From: Microseira sp041929235
Lineage (GTDB): Bacteria; Cyanobacteriota; Cyanobacteriia; Cyanobacteriales; Aerosakkonemataceae
Assembly: GCF_041929235.1 (NCBI RefSeq)
Contig: NZ_JBHFNP010000343.1
Span: forward strand, 46,556 to 110,555
Length of the DNA stretch: 64,000 nucleotides
Direction of reading: 5' to 3'
Shown: positions 17,684-26,793 of the stretch, one piece after another
Layout of the letters: every line of letters begins with the position of its first letter
Position numbering within the stretch: the stretch's first letter is position 1
Program-made: the position numbers and the translations under genes
The notes under the pieces: generated by a model
Seen by the model: only the letters and a program-made list of their open reading frames with translations
Database searches by the model: none
What the model was told of the DNA's origin: nothing

Positions 17684-18379
17684 ATGCTCAAGCAAGACAG
17701 TCAACTGAGAGAATTCTTGTCTAATATTAAACTTTGGCGCGGCCTACCGGCAGAGCAAGTTGAGCAGTTGGCTAAGATTGCGATCGCTCAAACTTATTCC
17801 AAAGGTGAAATAATCTTCCAAGCGGGGGATGAAGGCAGCGGTTTCTTTATTGTAGTTTCCGGTCGGGTTAAAGTCTATAAAACTTCTGCTGAAGGCAAAG
17901 AACAGATTTTGCACTTATTTGGCGCTGGCGATCATTTTGCTGAAGTTCCCGCGTTTGATGGTCAAAACTTCCCCGCTTCCGCTATGGCGCTGGAGACAAG
18001 CGAGTTGTTATTCTTCCCGCGAACCTCTTTTTTAAACTTGCTGCAAGAGCAACCTACTTTAGCTATCAAAATTCTAGGGGTTTTTGCGCGTCACTTACGC
18101 ATAATGGCTCAGTTAGTGGAAGATTTATCTTTAAAAGAAGTTCCGGGAAGACTGGCGACTTATTTGCTCTATTTAAGCGACCGAAATAACAGCAGCGATC
18201 TCGTCGAACTTGACATGACTAAATCACAGTTAGCTGCGCTTTTGGGGACAATTCCAGAAACGCTATCGCGGGTTTTTGCCAAACTCAGTGCTGAGGATAT
18301 TATTAGCACGAATGGCTCTAAAATTAAGTTGTTAGACCGACAACGTTTAATCGGATTAGCAGGAGGTCTAAAAATATAG
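17684..18379 (+). CDS. Crp/Fnr-family transcription regulator (DNR/HcpR-like)
   Basis: 231 residues: a cyclic-nucleotide-binding-type beta-barrel (about 15-125; GEIIFQAGDEGSGFFIVVSGRVKVYK), dimer helix, then a winged helix with recognition segment TKSQLAALLGTIPETLSRVFAKL (about 185-207). No N-terminal Fnr cysteines, so not an oxygen-sensing Fnr; the layout suits DNR or HcpR regulators that sense NO, often through haem. The PETLSR recognition helix is compatible with a TTGAC-type half site, as found upstream of hcp. No strong ribosome site before ATG 17684. Target and ligand are inferred. Confidence 0.88.
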   Translation: MLKQDSQLREFLSNIKLWRGLPAEQVEQLAKIAIAQTYSKGEIIFQAGDEGSGFFIVVSGRVKVYKTSAEGKEQILHLFGAGDHFAEVPAFDGQNFPASAMALETSELLFFPRTSFLNLLQEQPTLAIKILGVFARHLRIMAQLVEDLSLKEVPGRLATYLLYLSDRNNSSDLVELDMTKSQLAALLGTIPETLSRVFAKLSAEDIISTNGSKIKLLDRQRLIGLAGGLKI

Positions 18380-18387
18380 ACTGCTTG

Positions 18388-18413
18388 CTAATTGCTAATC
18401 GCTAATCGCTAAT
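18388..18413. repeat. Heptameric repeat (CTAATTG/CTAATCG)n
   Basis: About four copies of a CTAATNG heptamer, broken at its right end by the 120-bp element that follows. Confidence 0.8.
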
Positions 18414-18533
18414 CTCACATCTTGCACCATTCTCAACCTGCCTTGAAACCCTTGTTTCTTGACGAAAAATCTAGGCTTTCAAGTTTAGCTATTTGCCAGA
18501 AACTTTGGTGTTAGCCCTGGTGCAAGATCTGAG
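18414..18533. mobile_element. 120-bp MITE, copy 1, with TAAT target duplication
   Basis: Ends CTCACATCTTGCACCA and, inverted, CTCAGATCTTGCACCA. Flanked by TAAT on both sides, a 4-bp target duplication. An inverted copy of exactly the same length lies at 39793-39912 with its own 4-bp duplication (TTGA). Confidence 0.85.
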
Positions 18534-18551
18534 TAATGGAAAAAGCAGCAT

Positions 18552-18590
18552 TAGCAATTAGCAATTAGCAATTACCAATTACCAATTCCC
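18552..18590. repeat. Heptameric repeat (GCAATTA/CCAATTA)n
   Basis: About five heptamers, GCAATTA changing to CCAATTA, just 3' of the REC-DUF3685 gene stop. Confidence 0.8.
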
Positions 18591-18594
18591 AAAA

Positions 18595-20388
18595 TTATTT
18601 CTGGCGATCGCTATTATTTTTAAACCGATTATCTTGTAAAGAGTTTCCAATTCCTTGAATCACTCCTCGACCAACTAAACCAATTCCTCGCCCTATGACT
18701 TGGGTTAATACATAAACTACACCTTTACCGACGAAGGCAACAACTGAACGGATACGAGGCGATATCGCATCTCTCGTTTCCAACAATAAAGTCACCGTTT
18801 GTTGAACGCCGCTTAAGTTTTCTAGCTCTTGACTGCGAGGGGCATAAATAGATATTTTTCTAATTCCCCGCCCGGCAAAAATAAATAAAACATATCGACT
18901 TTCAAAAATTTCTGCCGGTTCGTAGACATATTTTCTTAAGCGATATCTCCAAGATAAATTATTCCTGAATCGCTCAATTTCCCGCGTTGATATTAACCGA
19001 CTGTCATAGAAGTTCTGTTTAATCGTTTCCACATCAGCAAATCGATTCAAAAGCGGTTGAACGACAGCATTAGCGACTTGAATCACTAAATTATGCATCA
19101 AAATTTCCCCTCTGGCCAGCGCTTCAGGACTTCCAGGGGAGTACAATGCATTATCAATCGTTAAAGGAGTTTGAAATAGCAGATAGTCGAACCACTCGGC
19201 AACGAGGGGAATTTTATCGAGAATAGCAGTTTGAACGATTAAAGCATCTTGCAGCAAAACATTCACAACTTCTAATTCCTGATAGCCGATTTGCAGGGTA
19301 TAATACTTACCAAAAAAATCAGTAGTCGCAGATCGCCACAAATCCTGCAAAATAGCTGTTCGCTTTTGGGATAACTGCTCGGACTGCACTTGGGAAAAGC
19401 GCAATTCTCCCAAAATTTCGGATAATTTTCGTAAAATTAAACACAGCAATTCCTGCTTTTTATCAGACCTAAAAATCTCAATTTCTAGGGGAATGTCGGT
19501 AAGGTTTTGGACGCCATACTGAATTTTGGCAAAAGTATTATCAAATAAAACAGATTGCCAAGTACTGGCACTAAGTTCCGCTCCGGACATAGCAGAAGCA
19601 TATAACTCCTCTGCTGCCGGAGTCCCCTGCTCCTCTGCTCCCACAGGCGAGACGCCTGTGCTACGTTGCTCGCCTTCCAGCATTAGCGGCGTTGTGACGC
19701 GGGGTGCTAAAAGCCATTCTACGAGCCAACGGGAAGCGAGCAACTCCCGCCGTCGTCCCGCGAGAATGGCTTGATCGAGAGTTGATCGTGCGACATTTTG
19801 TAATTCGGCGGTTACTTGGGCTAAAGCGGCGTCAATTTGCCGTAGTCCAGACTGGTGGAGGCGCTGGCGCAACAGGGATAAGGTAGAGTTAGGGGGGAGA
19901 AGGCGAGGGGGTGAGGCGATCTGACTTGTTTGTCTGGTCGTCGGTGTTTCTTGCCAGTAACGTTCACCCGCAGCAACTTGACGAATAATATTCACTAACT
20001 CTGAAACAGCCGTGCCTTTAGGACAATAGCCCTCAACGCCTGCTTGGCGTGCTGCTGCTAGGGAGTCTTTGTCTCTTAAAGTACTGAGCAACAATATGGG
20101 CAAATTGGGATACTGAGTTTTGAGTTGCTGGCAGATTTCTAGACCCGACGCGAGATTTGAATCGCTCCGACCCAAATCCAAGTTTAAAACGACCAAGTCA
20201 ACGGGGGGCTGACCGCTAGTGAGAATTTGCCAAACTGTAGTTAGCCGATCTGCCTCGGCGACGACTTGCAGATCGCCAAATTGCTCGACAAAAACGCGCA
20301 GGCCCAGTCGGAAAATAGGGTCATCATCGATTAGCAGTATTTGCATTTGGCGATCGCTCACGGATATTGCATCTGGGTCAGTGGTCAT
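18595..20388 (-). CDS. REC domain fused to DUF3685, atypical receiver
   Basis: Cyanobacterium-specific fusion of a CheY-like receiver (about 14-135) with a large DUF3685 region (about 260-590) of unknown function. The receiver keeps the acidic pocket IDDDPIF (20-26) and the switch Lys in YCPKGTA, but at the phospho-acceptor position the strand reads DLVVLNLDL: Asn69 stands where Asp is expected. It probably signals without classic phosphorylation, or uses Asp71. Between the domains, near residues 243-262, the coding sequence contains a palindromic intergenic-type repeat (19642-19660) giving STGVSPVGAEEQGTPAAEE. No DNA-binding output domain. Divergent from the NACHT gene. Confidence 0.88.
   Translation of the reverse strand: MTTDPDAISVSDRQMQILLIDDDPIFRLGLRVFVEQFGDLQVVAEADRLTTVWQILTSGQPPVDLVVLNLDLGRSDSNLASGLEICQQLKTQYPNLPILLLSTLRDKDSLAAARQAGVEGYCPKGTAVSELVNIIRQVAAGERYWQETPTTRQTSQIASPPRLLPPNSTLSLLRQRLHQSGLRQIDAALAQVTAELQNVARSTLDQAILAGRRRELLASRWLVEWLLAPRVTTPLMLEGEQRSTGVSPVGAEEQGTPAAEELYASAMSGAELSASTWQSVLFDNTFAKIQYGVQNLTDIPLEIEIFRSDKKQELLCLILRKLSEILGELRFSQVQSEQLSQKRTAILQDLWRSATTDFFGKYYTLQIGYQELEVVNVLLQDALIVQTAILDKIPLVAEWFDYLLFQTPLTIDNALYSPGSPEALARGEILMHNLVIQVANAVVQPLLNRFADVETIKQNFYDSRLISTREIERFRNNLSWRYRLRKYVYEPAEIFESRYVLFIFAGRGIRKISIYAPRSQELENLSGVQQTVTLLLETRDAISPRIRSVVAFVGKGVVYVLTQVIGRGIGLVGRGVIQGIGNSLQDNRFKNNSDRQK
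19642..19660. repeat. Palindromic repeat inserted in the REC-DUF3685 coding sequence
   Basis: CACAGGCG-AGA-CGCCTGTG, in frame within the interdomain linker. The encoded STGVSPVG stretch is low-complexity and outside both domains, so insertion was tolerated. Confidence 0.6.
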
Positions 20389-20676
20389 CGGTCACCAGCA
20401 AGGCTATGACTTTTCTTAACATTTTTCCGGGTCAAAAACACAAGCAAGTGAGGAAAAATGGCAAAAATATTGCTTCCTCGTCTCTGCAATCTCACCACTC
20501 TGGGAAATCTCCTTTATCTTCGTTATCTGGGCAATCTCCCCCATGTTCCGGAAGCACGCAAGTCTCTCTACTTACCGGAAAAAGTTAGCCACTTTCCCGA
20601 TTTGCCAGGGGGATGTTAGTCAAGCAAAAACATAGCTCATAATGGCCTAATAGGGAGCCGTTTCCTTAGAGGTTCG

Positions 20677-23600
20677 ATGAGCTTAAGCATTAGGCAGTGG
20701 CTGGCAGAGTATAACATTCAGTTGACCCAGCTCAAAACACCAGGCGCCCAAACTGCGGGTATTGCCTTCCGCCTGGTTCAAGATATGCAAGTCAAAAGCC
20801 TAACGACTTTTGATATCTGTCCGTTCGCAGAAGTTTTGGAACTGCCTTGGAGTCTAGCATGGCAACAAATGCAGCCAGCTGCCGATCTGACGGTTGAATT
20901 GCTGCGAGTTTGGCATCGCAAGAAGCCACTCAAACGCAATGAAGGAACTTGGCTGGCGTTTCAAATCGCCTATCTGCGGGCGTTGCATCAGATTTTAGAG
21001 CAAGAAAACCGGATTTTAAGACCCTGGTTAAATCGAGCTAGTCTGTTGGCGCAACTACCAACACAACCCAGCAAGCAAGCTCTGGGCGATCCGCAACTGC
21101 AAGGACTGCTAAAAACCCTGCGACCGGGTAGACTATCTGATACGCAAGCGGAACAGGCGCTGTCATTGCTAGGTGAGTCATTTCTCGGTCAGCAAATGAA
21201 TAACCTGGCGATCGCTTGGCTGATGGCAAACGGTGCTGAAGAAACCGAAGCCAAACTGATCGTACAACGCTTGGTCTACGCACTTCCAGGTTACCTGCTG
21301 GAAGCGATCGCTTTTAATGCCCTGCCTTTAGCTCAACTGCAAAAATTTGTCCGCTTGGGAAATATCCCCAGCACCCCGGAAGCACTCGGTCAACTCGCCG
21401 CCTCACCTGACAACCTAGAACTAGAAACCGAACCAACCACTGAGTTCGCTCCCCCTGGCTTAACACCCACTGCGATTGACTTGCACCGCGAATCTTACCG
21501 CGCCTCGCTCCTCAAAGCATTGGGGACTCCAGTACTCGAAGAACCCTTTGCCCTCAAAGATTTATACATTCCGCTTAAGGGAATTGAAATCAACAGCGCT
21601 AAGGGAGAAAAAGCGCCTTCACCCGTAGACTTGATGGAATGGGCAACCAACCAACTGGCAGATTTAGAAACCGTTGCTGTAGTAGAAGCTCCCCCAGGCG
21701 CAGGCAAAACCAGTTTTTGCCAACTCTTCGCGGCAAAAGTAGCCCAAGAGCTTTATCCAGTTTGGATGCCCGTATCGATCCGCTTGCGAGATGCTAGTCT
21801 ATGCCGCAGTTTGGCACAAACCCTCGCTACAGCCTTCCCTTTGGGAAAGTTTACCGACGCCGATGGCTGGCTAGTGCCGCCACACCCGCCAGTCTTGTTA
21901 ATCTTAGATGGATTGGACGAACTGCCTCGCTCTCCCCAAACCGAACGTCACCTTTCTACTTTCCTCGATCAGGTAAGTCAGTTTATCGCTCAAAGCACGA
22001 ACGCTTCTGGACGACCTCGTCACAAGATTGTTTTGACCTTAAGCTCTGGTATCCTTGAGGGTGCCTACAGCAGCAAACCCCTGCAACCACGGGGTTTATC
22101 CCAGCAGTTCCGGCGCATTGTGATTCAACCTTTAGACCAGGAGCAATTAAAACTGTGGTTTAAGCAGTGGTCGAAACTGCAATCCAAATACATTGCCCAA
22201 GGTTACTTTAACTTTTTAAAACAAAGCGGAGTATTTCACTTTAAACCAGACGTGAAGGATTTTGCTAACTTTGTTCACCAGCCTTTGATGATGTTGCTGG
22301 CGGGGATTTTACACCGCGACGGCTGGCTGGATGAAAGTATCTTGCCCTTGCCCGGTTCTAAAGTAAAATTTGAAATCCACGACCGGCTTTGTCGTTGGCT
22401 TTTGGGCGAGCCACCGGACACTATGTCAGCAGCGGAAAGGATGCACCTGCCAGTGCGAGAAGGTCTAGCCCATGCTTGTCGCAGTCCGGAAGCGATTGCT
22501 AATCTACTCCAAGGTCGCTCCCCTGGGGCTGTGCTACTGCAAATGGAAGTCGCGGCTTTAAATATCATACAAAGTAGTGAAAAGTCAATAGCAACAAAGC
22601 CTGCCGAACAGATGACGCTGCCAGCATTGTACTTTGGCATCAGTAGCGATGATCGACAGACAACAAAAATCGAATTCTCCCATCCCAGTTTGGGAGAATA
22701 TCTCGCTGGGGTAGCGATCGCGCAACAACTCAAAATCCTGGCGCAACAAGTCCAAGACCCCTATGGAGAAGTCAAGTTTGCCATCAATTCCCCTGATGAG
22801 GTAGCGTCTCACCTTTACAGTTTGCTTTGCTTTGGCATTCTGCCACCGCTGGTGGAACAAGTCGCCATCGAGTATCTGCGGCGGGAAGAAGCGCGATCGC
22901 GCAGTGCGTTCTCGTTTGAAATTTTATCGGATCGCCTGTATCGCTTCTACCGTTCTTACTGTCGCGGCAGGTGGCTCGATACCGGCATCGCCCACAAGGT
23001 GCGCGCTAACAACTCCCTCAACGCCTTGCAAATCGATGCTGCTGTTGGTCTTAATACCTTCTTGTTGCTCTGTGCTTGTCACCGAGAAGCGTTGCTCGAC
23101 TTCTGCCCTTGTGGCGAGCCAACAATCCTGGAAGAGTTCGATCCCGACCAACTCCTGACTTTAATCGGTCGCACCACCGTCTTATCCCCCATAGCTTTCT
23201 GGCAGCGCGCCAGAGGCAGCCTGCATCAGTTAAGTTTAGATGGCGCTTGCTTGCATTATGCCATGCTGGCGGCAGCTAACTTTTGGAAAAGCAGCTTCTT
23301 CAAAGCCGAGTTAGTAGGAGCCAATTTGACAGATGCTAACCTTCAAGAAGCCAACTTATCTTGGGCTAACCTCACCGGCGCTAATCTAGCCGGAGCCAAT
23401 CTTACAGCCGCTAAGCTAGAAGGAGCTAACCTAACAGGTGCTAATCTCTGCGGTGCTACCCTCCAACTTGCCAGCCTCACCAACGCCTGTTTGTATCAAG
23501 CTCAACTCGACAACGCCACCAAAGACTATGCGGAAAAAAACGGTGCGTTGTTTTCCCTCGAACAATATCAAGCTTGTCAAAAAGCTCTGGCTAGTTTGGA

Positions 23601-23742
23601 AGATACCAGAACTGCCAGCTTTGAAGCATCCCACGATGGCGACCAAACCCTGCTTTTAATTCAGCACGGACAAGGTTCCGTTGTCGGAGCGACCACCACT
23701 AATGCCGATCTGATGGAAGGCGAAACAGTACTTTTGGAATAG
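20677..23742 (+). CDS. NACHT-domain STAND NTPase with pentapeptide repeats
   Basis: 1021-residue signal-transduction ATPase. Order: N-terminal helical region (1-330, unrecognised, starts with IRQWLAEYNIQL), NACHT with Walker A APPGAGKTS (338-346) and Walker B VLLILDGLDELPR (407-419), a helical middle, then pentapeptide repeats A(N/D)LxxAN (about 880-935, some 11 repeats), and a short tail. STAND proteins of this type act as oligomerising switches; in bacteria some are antiphage sensors, in cyanobacteria many are of unknown role. AGAGGT precedes the ATG. The 288-bp upstream gap is a divergent promoter region shared with the REC-DUF3685 gene; I see no other feature there. Confidence 0.88.
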   Translation: MSLSIRQWLAEYNIQLTQLKTPGAQTAGIAFRLVQDMQVKSLTTFDICPFAEVLELPWSLAWQQMQPAADLTVELLRVWHRKKPLKRNEGTWLAFQIAYLRALHQILEQENRILRPWLNRASLLAQLPTQPSKQALGDPQLQGLLKTLRPGRLSDTQAEQALSLLGESFLGQQMNNLAIAWLMANGAEETEAKLIVQRLVYALPGYLLEAIAFNALPLAQLQKFVRLGNIPSTPEALGQLAASPDNLELETEPTTEFAPPGLTPTAIDLHRESYRASLLKALGTPVLEEPFALKDLYIPLKGIEINSAKGEKAPSPVDLMEWATNQLADLETVAVVEAPPGAGKTSFCQLFAAKVAQELYPVWMPVSIRLRDASLCRSLAQTLATAFPLGKFTDADGWLVPPHPPVLLILDGLDELPRSPQTERHLSTFLDQVSQFIAQSTNASGRPRHKIVLTLSSGILEGAYSSKPLQPRGLSQQFRRIVIQPLDQEQLKLWFKQWSKLQSKYIAQGYFNFLKQSGVFHFKPDVKDFANFVHQPLMMLLAGILHRDGWLDESILPLPGSKVKFEIHDRLCRWLLGEPPDTMSAAERMHLPVREGLAHACRSPEAIANLLQGRSPGAVLLQMEVAALNIIQSSEKSIATKPAEQMTLPALYFGISSDDRQTTKIEFSHPSLGEYLAGVAIAQQLKILAQQVQDPYGEVKFAINSPDEVASHLYSLLCFGILPPLVEQVAIEYLRREEARSRSAFSFEILSDRLYRFYRSYCRGRWLDTGIAHKVRANNSLNALQIDAAVGLNTFLLLCACHREALLDFCPCGEPTILEEFDPDQLLTLIGRTTVLSPIAFWQRARGSLHQLSLDGACLHYAMLAAANFWKSSFFKAELVGANLTDANLQEANLSWANLTGANLAGANLTAAKLEGANLTGANLCGATLQLASLTNACLYQAQLDNATKDYAEKNGALFSLEQYQACQKALASLEDTRTASFEASHDGDQTLLLIQHGQGSVVGATTTNADLMEGETVLLE

Positions 23743-23761
23743 CTAATAGGTCATGGGTAAT

Positions 23762-23791
23762 TTTAGATTTTAGATTTTAGATTTTAGATTT
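23762..23791. repeat. Heptameric repeat (TTTTAGA)n
   Basis: About four tandem TTTTAGA units, 20 bp after the NACHT gene stop. The same heptamer recurs at 35676-35712 after crr6. Confidence 0.85.
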
Positions 23792-23805
23792 GAATCTGCC
23801 ATCTC

Positions 23806-23910
23806 ATATGATGTCCGGTTCTTCACCCATAGTTAGGAATGACTTGGGAGAACGGTGACATGGTGACAAGGGAGAGATTTTTATTAAGAGTAATTAGGCG
23901 GACATCATAT
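23806..23910. repeat. MITE-like element, ATATGATGTCCG ends
   Basis: 12-bp perfect terminal repeats ATATGATGTCCG / CGGACATCATAT. Ends match the 6063-6166 element except one base (G for C), so same family. Followed by heptameric repeats at 23922-23959. Confidence 0.7.
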
Positions 23911-23963
23911 CAAATCTGCAATTAGCCATTAGCAATTAGCAATTACCAATTCCCAATTCCCCC

Positions 23964-24473
23964 TCATCCATCACTCGCTTTCGGTTGCCGATACCCGTAA
24001 AAGTTGATCGTGTAGTCTGTTATTTTGACGCCGGTTTGTTGCTCGATTTGTTGAATTAAATCCTTTGGCAATTCTACATGAACGTCCAAAATCTGATTGG
24101 TATCCAGACAGTTGACATGGCTGTGAGAGTCGCTGATATTACCGTACAAGCGACCGTCCGAGCGCTCGATACACTCAATAATGCCCTGACTCGATAGCGC
24201 CTCTAAATTTTGATACACCGACGTATGACCGATCGCTTTCCCTTGCTGATTTAAGCGATCGTAGATTTCCCGTGCCGAAAGGTGTTCTTGAGCTTGCCAC
24301 AGCAGTTCCAGAATAAAACGGCGCTGACGGCTTAACCGCATTCCCAGCGCTTGACACCGATCTACAGCATCGTCTAAAGACCTAATCGGTTTGATAGTAT
24401 CGATAGATACCGCCGCAGCCATCCCTTCGTTTTCCGTACTTGAAGAGCTAAGAGGTTTTGGTAAGTTACTCAT
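23964..24473 (-). CDS. Fur-family regulator, FurC/PerR-like
   Basis: 169 residues. Winged-helix part: LGMRLSRQRRFILELL ... SAREIYDRL ... GHTSVYQNLEALSSQGII; dimerisation part contains HSHVNCLDTN. In Fur the last segment would be HHHxxCxxC; here the second cysteine is Thr and no C-terminal CxxC follows, so the structural zinc site is missing. This pattern fits my recollection of the cyanobacterial FurC (PerR, peroxide-sensing) group rather than FurA (iron) or FurB (zinc), from memory only. The first 25 residues are a poorly conserved extension. AGGA precedes the ATG at 24473. Neighbours are not obvious targets. Confidence 0.85.
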   Translation of the reverse strand: MSNLPKPLSSSSTENEGMAAAVSIDTIKPIRSLDDAVDRCQALGMRLSRQRRFILELLWQAQEHLSAREIYDRLNQQGKAIGHTSVYQNLEALSSQGIIECIERSDGRLYGNISDSHSHVNCLDTNQILDVHVELPKDLIQQIEQQTGVKITDYTINFYGYRQPKASDG

Positions 24474-24657
24474 ATCCTGTTTATTTACTATTTTACCTAA
24501 ATTAAGACAAACTCATTACAACTTTAGCCTAGCCAAATTGAAAATGTCTAGCCGTAGCTGGGTTTGAGCAGCGGCGCTGCGCGTAAAGTAGAGCTGGGTT
24601 AGCTTAAGGCCCGGTAGCAGAAAGCAACCACTTGGGAAAGTAAAAACCGTCACCCGA

Positions 24658-25023
24658 TTAGGAGAGCAGGTTTTCTTCTAACAGTCGAGCGATCATTGCG
24701 GTTCTGGAACTAACGCCTAGTTTGCTAAAAATACGGCGCAAATAAGTAGCCACAGTCCAGTGAGTGATGCCAAGTTTTTTCCCAATTGATTTATTATCAA
24801 GACCCAATGCCACTAATTTAGTAATCTCTCGTTCGCGGGGACTTAAAAGCGTAGGATGATTGCCTCTGGGGCGGCTGCGGACGAGGTAATAGCAGGTGCC
24901 ATCAATATTAGACTCAAACAGAACTTCGTCTACTGTATCCTCAGTTTGGTGCAACACCTTTGAGGGAACAGAATTATCAACTTGTTTCACTAGATTCTTC
25001 AAAATTTCTTCTTGGGGAATCAT
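24658..25023 (-). CDS. LuxR-family HTH regulator (single output domain)
   Basis: 121 residues. C-terminal LuxR/FixJ-type HTH (about 58-120): LSPREREITKLVALGLDNKSIGKKLGITHWTVATYLRRIFSKLGVSSRTAMIARLL. The N-terminal 55 residues are too short for a receiver or autoinducer domain and carry no known motif, so the input is unknown. AAGGAACGG precedes the ATG. It lies 540 bp from, and divergent to, the Glu-aromatic repeat cassette whose upstream region carries a 19-bp palindrome; this protein is a candidate binder, by position only. Confidence 0.85.
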   Translation of the reverse strand: MIPQEEILKNLVKQVDNSVPSKVLHQTEDTVDEVLFESNIDGTCYYLVRSRPRGNHPTLLSPREREITKLVALGLDNKSIGKKLGITHWTVATYLRRIFSKLGVSSRTAMIARLLEENLLS

Positions 25024-25350
25024 GTTATCTAGCCGTTCCTTAATCGGGGATAAAAAGAAGAGTTCGTAATTCTACACAGAATATCGGGAGTAGATACACA
25101 ATTCTTCTAAACTCTTGACAAAAAAACACAGAAATACCAGACCCTTGATACTTCTATCCTACACAAAAAAATACAGAAATTACGGATAATTTTTGGGAAA
25201 GCTGTATCAACTTTGATGGACATACCAATATGGCAACCCATAACCCTCGGCTAAATAAATGAGCAACCTTCACCCTTGCAGGTAGCATTCGCTCAGTATA
25301 GACGGCTATCACTCCCATGAGCCTCACACAAAAGAGTTACATCGAGCCAA

Positions 25351-25388
25351 AGAAACCCGGTTTCTCTCTACTCAGAAACCGGGTTTCT
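25351..25388. repeat. AGAAACCCGGTTTCT hairpin
   Basis: 15-bp arms around CTCTACTC, in the 650-bp gap before the cassette. The rest of 25024-25564 holds heptameric CCAATTA repeats at 25510-25545 and nothing else that I recognise. Confidence 0.6.
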
Positions 25389-25564
25389 GACGCCAGGGTA
25401 ATGGGTAATTGTCAAGAGCAGGGGCGGGTTTTACCGTAAGGGCGGGTTTTACCAACCAATCTGTGGCACCACGAGATATCTCGTTAAAGCGGCCCCTACT
25501 GCCAATGAATCCAATTACCAATTACCAATTACCAATTACCGCTTAACATTCCTACACCGATCAA

Positions 25565-25583
25565 AAATGAGTGTCACTCATTT
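25565..25583 (+). promoter_or_regulatory. Palindromic operator candidate of the repeat-protein cassette
   Basis: Perfect palindrome AAATGAGTG-T-CACTCATTT, 98 bp before the first cassette gene. A near copy, with the following sequence (AGCTA..C.CAAA and AAAGCGACT) also conserved, lies at 33600-33618 upstream of the C1 peptidase. Size and symmetry suit a dimeric regulator. Confidence 0.65.
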
Positions 25584-25680
25584 GAGCTACCCCAAACGAG
25601 CGTCACTTAAAAAAGCGACTAGGAAATTATTTGGGTCAACAGTTATAGCTAGAAAAGAGTATCAAATAAGGAGATGCGTC

Positions 25681-26742
25681 ATGTTAGACGGAGAAACCAT
25701 GCAACATGAATTCGAGAGCGAATTAACCAGCGAATTTGAGGCGGAATTACAAAACGAATACGAGGGCGAGTATGAAGGCGAGGAATTCCTCGGCGACGTT
25801 ATCAAAGGTGTTGGCGGCGCTTTAGGTATGTTTGAAGGGGAAGGCGAGTATGAAAGCGAGTATGAAAGTGAAGCTTTCTTCAGAAAAATTCGTGGCATTG
25901 CTAGCAAATTAGCGCCGGTACTGAAAAAAGTTGCCCCAATTGCTGCATGAGCAGTAGGCACAGCCATAGGCGGGCCGCAAGTGGGCGCAATGGTGGGGAA
26001 TATTGCCGGTCAGCTAGCAAGAGAAAGCGAATTTGAGTACGAACTGAACGGCGAATTTGAGAGCGAGTACGAATTTGAAAGCGAATACGAATACGAAGCC
26101 GCACCGCAACCAGAAGCTTTAGCAGAAGCTCTTGCAGCAATGGCGAGCCAAGTGCAAAGCGAAGCCGAAGCCGAAGCTTATACGGGCGCTTTTACGGCTC
26201 GAATTATTCCGATTAAAACAGCTTCTATGGCTCGCATTTCTCCCAAAGTTGTCAAAGGCGCAGCGACTTTAACTCGTACATTACGCAAGCATCCTTCAAC
26301 TCGTCCGCTAGTAAAAACTGTACCTACAATTGTTGCCCGCACGGGTCAGAAATTGGCACAACAAGCCGCTCAAGGTAAGCCTGTTACCCCAACAACAGCC
26401 GCACAAGTTATGGCTGGGGAAACCAAAAAAGTTTTGAGCAATCCTATGGCTTGCGCTAAAGCGATGGTGCGCTCGACTGAAGCTGCGAAGAAAGTTGCTA
26501 AACCTACACCAGCTAAGCAGTCAGAGTATGAGTACGAAGGTGAGTGGGAAATCGAACGCCAGATCGCTCCCCCGTTGAATAAGAAGAGGTTGGATGTCCC
26601 AGCACCTGGCTATTCCAGGGAAGAGTGGCAAAGACTTTCCAATGTTGAAAAGAGAGCCGCAAAAGAGGCAGCTCGTGCAGCAGCACTCGGTGCCAGAGCG
26701 GCGAAGCGCCGAGGCGATCGAGAGTTACACGAACTTTACTAG
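25681..26742 (+). pseudogene. Glu-aromatic repeat protein A, interrupted by in-frame TGA
   Basis: One continuous frame from ATG 25681 (AAGGAG at 25668-25673) to TAG 26742, broken only by TGA at 25948-25950; about 353 residues if read through. Layout shared with genes at 26794 and 32350: acidic N-terminus with E(F/Y)E(S/G/N)E repeats, FLGDVIKGVGGALG glycine-rich hydrophobic stretch, second acidic-aromatic block, SEAEAEAYTGAF, then a basic helical domain with LRKHPSTRPLVKTVPTIVARTG and QGKPVTPTTAAQV. The C-terminal 75 residues (KRLDVPAPGYSREEWQRLSNVEKRAAKE) are unique to A. The TGA is one transition from CGA (Arg). Decay, recoding or sequencing error cannot be separated here. No signal peptide. 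Function unknown. Confidence 0.75.
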
Positions 26743-26793
26743 AACCGAGGGAGTTTAGCGGTTTTTTACCAATCAAACTAAGGTGAAAAAATC

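Noticed and set aside
18414..18533. Possible riboswitch or small RNA, because of conserved length and hairpins
   Set aside because: Target-site duplications and the inverted second copy show a mobile element instead.
25981..26742. Separate gene starting at ATG 25981
   Set aside because: Same frame as 25681-25950, no ribosome site, and the domain order matches one interrupted gene.
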